From a virus: a DNA stretch of 46,206 bases. A model generated the notes under the pieces. The model saw only the letters and a list, made by a program, of their open reading frames with translations. It was not told where the DNA came from and searched no databases. Shown here in pieces: positions 42,787 to 46,206 of this stretch. The stretch covers positions 1 through 46,206 of IMG/VR virus record IMGVR_UViG_3300019360_000068; one strand, written 5' to 3'. The number at the start of each line of letters is the position of its first letter. The first letter of the stretch is position 1. The position numbers and the translations under genes are program-made.

Positions 42787-43125
42787 TTAAACTAAGTTTA
42801 AAAGTGTATTAGCAGTAACTGCGTTAGCCTTACTTATTTGATTTAATCGAATAAATTTTGCGCTATCTCTTTTTACAAAGAGTGGAACAGTCGTAGCTGC
42901 TAAATTAGTCCCAAGAATGGCGAAATTACTTCCATCATTAGAACCTTGAAGTTCAAAAACATATGCTCCAGGGTCAGCGCTAAATGTTATCTGAACTTCA
43001 ATAAATCGTTCAGTAAATTTACCTAATGGAACAGCATACACTGTACCACTAACAGCACCAGTTCCAGTATAACCGCCAGATAATCCAACTACTGGTGTAT
43101 TGTTTACCAAGGCTTCAACTGGCAT
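42787..43125 (-). CDS. Small beta-sandwich protein
   Basis: 112 residues: GTVYAVPLGKFTERFIEVQI, then DPGAYVFELQGSNDGSNFAI and a C-terminal helix-strand. The FELQGSNDGSNF pattern occurs in many small phage proteins with a discoidin or jelly-roll-like sandwich. It lies between the two terminase genes with holin, so it may be a capsid or lysis-associated part. Role unknown. Confidence 0.5.
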   Translation of the reverse strand: MPVEALVNNTPVVGLSGGYTGTGAVSGTVYAVPLGKFTERFIEVQITFSADPGAYVFELQGSNDGSNFAILGTNLAATTVPLFVKRDSAKFIRLNQISKANAVTANTLLNLV

Positions 43126-43126
43126 G

Positions 43127-43420
43127 TTATCCTCGCGATTGTCGTTCGGAAAGTCTATCTTCTATACGCTGTCTGACTAAGGTATCGAAATCAGACTTGC
43201 GTAGGCTTTCTCGACTTTGTGTTTCAATCAGAACAATAAGTCTCACATTAGACTCAGTATTGTCCTTAACAATTTGAGCAAACTGGTCACTAGAACTTTT
43301 CCAGAGCTCCGTATATTGTCTAACATCCCTTCGATAGAAAACAAACATGAAACCAGCGAGTATTCCGCCAATTCCAAGTGTGGTTAACCACTTAATGAAT
43401 TCAGAATCGATAGGGCTCAT
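43127..43420 (-). CDS. Membrane protein, holin or spanin candidate
   Basis: 97 residues. One transmembrane segment (WLTTLGIGGILAGFMFVFY, about residues 11-29) is followed by a long charged coiled coil (residues 32-97). This topology suits holins of the one-span type or an inner-membrane spanin. The position within the terminase block and opposite in place to the M15 endolysin fits a lysis gene split from its partner. It overlaps the small terminase stop by four bases. Assignment is moderate. Confidence 0.6.
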   Translation of the reverse strand: MSPIDSEFIKWLTTLGIGGILAGFMFVFYRRDVRQYTELWKSSSDQFAQIVKDNTESNVRLIVLIETQSRESLRKSDFDTLVRQRIEDRLSERQSRG

Positions 43421-44001
43421 TCGTTCACCCTAATAGTCTCATAATGATTCTCCTGATGAATCTGCGGAGCGTACACCACGAAACGAGGAGTTTTATCTAA
43501 GTCAACCAGACCAGTTGGAATATCTTCCATATTCTTAACAATGGTAGACATATCCTTAGCTACGCTAGCCACCTCAGTAACTTTAGCGTGCTGAAGTTTA
43601 TCTTCAGTAATGTGCTTAAGGGCCATCATTAATTTACCCCTCGCACGCTTACTGATTCTCTGTTTGGTGTCTTTGATGATGTCCAGATTAGGACGACTGG
43701 ACATTGATGCCGTGGAAATAGCACCATTAGTGTAGGCTGAAACTGAGGAAGGAGAAATACCGAAGGAGGCAGCTAAGTGTAGGGCTTCCTGTCTACCATC
43801 AGTGATAGCTGTTTCACCAATGGTCCGCCGTAAAGCATTTGGGACTTCAACGTTACCTTGTCCACGTCCCCTTTCAATTTGTTTAATTTCCGCTAGTTCA
43901 CTATCTATTGACGGATAAGTAGTACTCAATGGCTTCGCAGGAATTTTGAGATTCACGCGTTCAGCCTCGAACTCTTTATCCGATACAATGCCAATGGGCA
44001 T
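43417..44001 (-). CDS. Terminase small subunit (HTH)
   Basis: 194 residues. A helix-turn-helix-like part (ALHLAASFGISPSSVSAYTNG, about residues 72-92) follows a helical N-terminal part; the C-terminal half is helical, with KRARGKLMMALKHITEDKLQ. This layout fits DNA-recognising small terminases, and the large terminase lies downstream. It is the third gene of the leftward operon. Confidence is limited because the family is sequence-diverse. Confidence 0.65.
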   Translation of the reverse strand: MPIGIVSDKEFEAERVNLKIPAKPLSTTYPSIDSELAEIKQIERGRGQGNVEVPNALRRTIGETAITDGRQEALHLAASFGISPSSVSAYTNGAISTASMSSRPNLDIIKDTKQRISKRARGKLMMALKHITEDKLQHAKVTEVASVAKDMSTIVKNMEDIPTGLVDLDKTPRFVVYAPQIHQENHYETIRVNE

Positions 44002-44027
44002 CTTATTCCTCTCGACTGTCTCTGATA

Positions 44028-44261
44028 TTACGAGACAGTCATCGAAAGAGTCTGACCAGTTCCCGAAATAATAGCGGTGAGAATCGTTACACCAGTGAGG
44101 TCGAATTCCTTATCCGGAGGACTGTTAGTATCTCCACCAGTAAACGCCTGGAGAATACGACGGTCCGGAAGAATCAGAATTCCAGTGAGATTAGGAAAGA
44201 CAGCGGCAGTAAGTTGCTGGTTAGGACCAGACTTCGCCGTAATCGTGAGTGTAGCGGGCAT
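44028..44261 (-). CDS. Small beta-rich protein
   Basis: 77 residues. AAGGAGACATGAA before ATG 44261 is a clear ribosome site. Strand-rich (ATLTITAKSGPNQQLTAAVF, then VTILTAIISGTGQTLSMTV) and Pro-poor, similar to small virion proteins with a capping sandwich. It is the second gene of the leftward transcript. Unknown function. Confidence 0.55.
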   Translation of the reverse strand: MPATLTITAKSGPNQQLTAAVFPNLTGILILPDRRILQAFTGGDTNSPPDKEFDLTGVTILTAIISGTGQTLSMTVS

Positions 44262-44278
44262 TTCATGTCTCCTTATCT

Positions 44279-44539
44279 TTACTCATAGTCCAAGATGACT
44301 CTGATTCTCCGCATCGCGAAAGTAATACATGCTCTATCAGAATTGAGAGTATCAAGAACTCACTCAATTCTTTCCAGTTGTTCTTCCAAAAGCTTAGAGT
44401 CAATACCTGATGGAACATTAATATTTGTGACGACCCCAGGTATGGAAGGCTTATTGGAAGAATCCATAGCAGAATGAACCAAGCGAGAATAAGAATTAAT
44501 CTCATCTAGTTCTTCTGATAATTTACCATTGGTGAGCAT
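44279..44539 (-). pseudogene. 86-codon gene interrupted by in-frame TGA
   Basis: From ATG 44539 the frame encodes 59 residues (MLTNGKLSEELDEINSYSR to LLEEQLERIE) and stops at TGA (44360-44362). The same frame continues for 26 codons as protein-like sequence (VLDTLNSDRACITFAMRRIR then VILDYE) to TAA 44279-44281, just before the ribosome site of the next gene. Both parts form one continuous charged helix pattern. The stop could be a mutation or sequencing error, or leaky readthrough (TGA followed by G). The short 59-residue product alone is the conservative call. The hydrophobic frame at 44263-44505 is rejected. Confidence 0.5.
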
Positions 44540-45126
44540 ATAGTTACTTTTATTAATGAGAAGTTCAGAGCCTAGTGTGCCAGCTTCAGACTACCACAAG
44601 TCAAACTGAAATTCAAGTTTATTTTTTACCTATTCCATTATTTTATATGAGATTAATTAAAATTCCATTGGCCTTAAATTTTTATTTTTCTTCACCCCAC
44701 AATCCTTTTTTCATATTTTTTTTACAAAATTAATCCATAAATTATTAGGGATGTTAGTTTAAAAATTGACTCAGTCAGTTGATAGGGACGTCGCGAAATT
44801 GTGTGCAGATATGGGACCAAGTGTGCAGGGGTGTATAGGGGTGTGATATATAATTTTGTGCAATAATATGCAGATGCTGCACATCATTGCATAGTTTGAC
44901 AATCATCAGTAAGAACTGCACACAGCTCAGTTTTGTCATGACATTATTGTAAGTGCGCGTATAGTTATATGTAGAGATGTATAATTCGCGCGCCAGAGAC
45001 TTGACGATATTACATGAATGTTATGATGTTTACAGTTGTGGTATATTGGGGCTGTGCATTAATGAGCAATTGCGCACATCCTTGTGTAAAAAATTAGTGG
45101 CATCGCGCATGCATTGTAGCCACATC
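44540..45126. promoter_or_regulatory. AT-rich divergent control region
   Basis: A 587-base gap between leftward late genes and rightward small genes. The left half (44640-44765) is very AT-rich. GTGTGCAG occurs at 44801-44808 and 44821-44828 (20 bp apart) and inverted at 44916-44923; a 13-base palindrome TGCAGATGCTGCA is at 44869-44881. A TATAAT-like box is at 44980-44985 with no good -35 partner, and TTGACA is at 44896-44901. It probably holds the late leftward and a rightward promoter; I cannot place them with confidence. Confidence 0.5.
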
Positions 45127-45327
45127 ATGAACACATCGCCCGCCCAACAACGGGTCATTCGCGCCCTTACTCTGAAGCTTGCCGTTGAAGGCAGGAAGCC
45201 ACGCATACTCCGCGACCACGCATACGAGGCCGATATCGTTGTCGCGCGTATGCTAGTGCAAGACCCCTACGCAGCCGGGTCGGTCGCGCGTATGCTAGTG
45301 CAAGACTACACCGAGACTGACAATTGA
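45127..45327 (+). CDS. Small protein with internal 14-residue repeat
   Basis: 66 residues from ATG 45127; the frame is open to 44977 but the upstream part lies in the control region. The helical N-terminus (AQQRVIRALTLKLAVEG) is followed by two copies of VARMLVQD, 14 residues apart. The DNA copies (24 bases, at 45241-45264 and 45283-45306) are identical, so the duplication is recent. GC-rich compared with most of the genome. Function unknown. Confidence 0.5.
   Translation: MNTSPAQQRVIRALTLKLAVEGRKPRILRDHAYEADIVVARMLVQDPYAAGSVARMLVQDYTETDN
45241..45306 (+). repeat. Identical 24-base direct repeat inside a gene
   Basis: Two exact 24-base copies (start GTCGCGCGTATG, end GTGCAAGAC) at 45241-45264 and 45283-45306, 42 bases apart. 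The period is a multiple of three, so the frame is kept and the peptide VARMLVQD is doubled. Confidence 0.85.
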
Positions 45328-45495
45328 CACCCAGACTGCCGATTAGTGGCACTCGGAATCTGCACGGAATGGCGAAACCTGCACATGGCTGCACGGTATT
45401 ACCTTCCGGAAGTGATGGCACGTCGTATGCTTTACATAGGGTATAGGGAAACGGCAGCAATCAAGCGGCCGACTGACCTAGACTGAGGACACACA

Positions 45496-45846
45496 ATGAA
45501 GAATCTGGTTGGCAAGTTCACCTTCACTATTCCGGACGGCCATGCTCAGGCTGGCGACAAGCTCGAAAAGGGTTTTGAGTATCGCCAGTGTGAGAACGCG
45601 GATGAGGCACAGGTGGTGCTGGCTGAGAAGAAGTGGGATGTTACAATTATGGTAAATGACACACTCAAGGCCAACGCGCGTAGCAACGCCTATCAGGCGG
45701 CGCTTTTGCCTTATCGCCCTTCGGAAGTGTCAGCCGAGGAAATCCAGGAACGCATGGTCCGTGATTTCATCCGGCTTGGTATTCCAGAAGAGGCAGCCCG
45801 CGCTCAGGTCTCCAGCATCCTCGCCACCAAGACCGAGACCGAGTAA
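45496..45846 (+). CDS. Hypothetical early protein, GC-rich codons
   Basis: 116 residues: a beta-rich start (VGKFTFTIPDGHAQAGDKLE) then helices (ADEAQVVLAEKKWDVTIMVN) and a C-terminal segment EEIQERMVRDFIRLGIPEEA that looks like a UBA or helical-hairpin part. GAGGACACACA precedes ATG 45496, the leader type shared with three other early genes. Codons end in C/G more than in most genes, like the capsid and SSB-like genes, which suggests high expression. Family not identified. Confidence 0.6.
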   Translation: MKNLVGKFTFTIPDGHAQAGDKLEKGFEYRQCENADEAQVVLAEKKWDVTIMVNDTLKANARSNAYQAALLPYRPSEVSAEEIQERMVRDFIRLGIPEEAARAQVSSILATKTETE

Positions 45847-45855
45847 CACTCTCAC

Positions 45856-45880
45856 GGGCGGAGGACTGCAAACTCCGCCC
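45856..45880 (+). other. Strong hairpin between two small genes
   Basis: GGGCGGAG (45856-45863) pairs perfectly with CTCCGCCC (45873-45880), loop of nine. No T-run follows, so it is an attenuator, mRNA-stability or processing hairpin rather than a clear terminator. It lies nine bases after the stop of the 116-residue gene. Confidence 0.5.
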
Positions 45881-45904
45881 ACACTCTCAAGAGGACACTA
45901 CATC

Positions 45905-46048
45905 ATGAATACTCAAGACTTGAAATTGATTGTCGCGTGGTCTGTGATTCTCCACCAACGTCACCCAGGAATTTCACTAGAAGAACTGACAGAATGGGTT
46001 ATTACTGAAATGAAGTGGTTTGGTAATGATATTGAGAAGATAAAGTAG
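45905..46048 (+). CDS. 47-residue hypothetical protein
   Basis: Begins MNTQDLKLIVAWSVILHQRH and ends FGNDIEKIK; two helices, with a first hydrophobic one. GAGGACACTACATC precedes ATG 45905, the same leader type as for 45496 and the left-end genes. It is too short to identify, but ribosome site and position support it. Confidence 0.55.
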   Translation: MNTQDLKLIVAWSVILHQRHPGISLEELTEWVITEMKWFGNDIEKIK

Positions 46049-46206
46049 GACGGAGAGTATGAACTTCCGTTAGGCATTCCAAAATTGCTTATCGTCGTAA
46101 TACCATTTTCATTAATTTCGCTCCAAAAGCGAAACCCACCAGAATCCCCTAGGACGCATTTTCTTCCTCGCGTCCGAGTCAAAACCCTCGCAAGTCCAGA
46201 GTTCTC
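46049..46206. other. Right-edge non-coding stretch with hairpins
   Basis: No gene is supported. TTTCGCT-N5-AGCGAAA is a 7-bp hairpin at 46116-46134, and GGACGC-N12-GCGTCC lies at 46152-46175. If the window ends join, this forms one ~1060-base control region with positions 1-903. I see no repeat shared with the first bases of the window. Confidence 0.45.

Noticed and set aside
44263-44505. 80-codon hydrophobic open frame on the minus strand
   Set aside because: It is a shifted frame of the TGA-interrupted gene; it has an odd composition, and the other frame reads as a better protein.
1-46206. Alternative genetic code with TGA as sense codon
   Set aside because: Many convincing genes end in TGA, several in ATGA start-stop overlaps, so TGA is a real stop.
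1-46206. Direct terminal repeat joining both window ends
   Set aside because: By eye I found no shared sequence of useful length between the first and last bases. Circularity remains an inference from the shared gene leaders.

Overview
The window looks like most or all of the genome of a tailed double-stranded DNA bacteriophage (Caudoviricetes). It carries terminase, portal, scaffold, major capsid, head-tail adaptor and fibre genes, plus its own family A DNA polymerase and recombination genes. No long tape-measure, sheath or tail-tube gene is visible. Three large adhesin-free virion proteins sit beside the fibre genes, which suggests a short-tailed (podovirus-like) virion; this is inference. 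No integrase, lysogeny repressor, RNA polymerase or attachment site was recognised, so a lytic lifestyle is most likely. The host cannot be named.

Layout. Positions 1-903 are gene-free and densely structured: two 11-bp-phased repeat arrays in opposite orientation lie symmetrically around a 22-bp inverted repeat with a T-run at its centre, followed by a promoter flanked by two identical palindromic operators. From 904 to 17053 all genes are on the + strand and form the early/replication half: a SprT-SNF2 fusion, a PD-(D/E)XK nuclease, a Sak4/RecA-like ATPase, a probable ssDNA-binding protein, a UDG-DNA polymerase I fusion, a DUF3987-like protein, a DHH phosphoesterase, a MazG-like pyrophosphohydrolase, two cold-shock-domain proteins, many tiny zinc-finger proteins and one tRNA-Leu. 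From 44539 down to 16953 all genes are on the - strand and form the virion half: small terminase, holin candidate, large terminase, portal, scaffold, capsid and decoration genes, neck, fibres including a collagen-like one, M15-type endolysin, GNAT-like protein and three internal-virion-type proteins, the first ending in an S74 chaperone domain. The two halves converge at about 17 kb with a 101-bp overlap. Positions 44540-45126 are an AT-rich divergent control region, and three small + strand genes follow up to the right edge.

The right-edge genes and the first left-edge genes share an unusual leader (GAGGACAC or close, just before ATG). This is consistent with the two window ends being adjacent in a circular or circularly permuted genome, although I found no terminal repeat.

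The most unusual items are: the symmetric repeat structure at 131-575; a + strand early protein (10038-10307) that joins a Tat-like N-terminus to a near copy of the N-terminus of this phage's own major capsid protein; an 86-codon gene (44279-44539) split by an in-frame TGA; two three-way-junction-like RNA elements in the early operon; and the SprT-SNF2 and UDG-PolA fusions.
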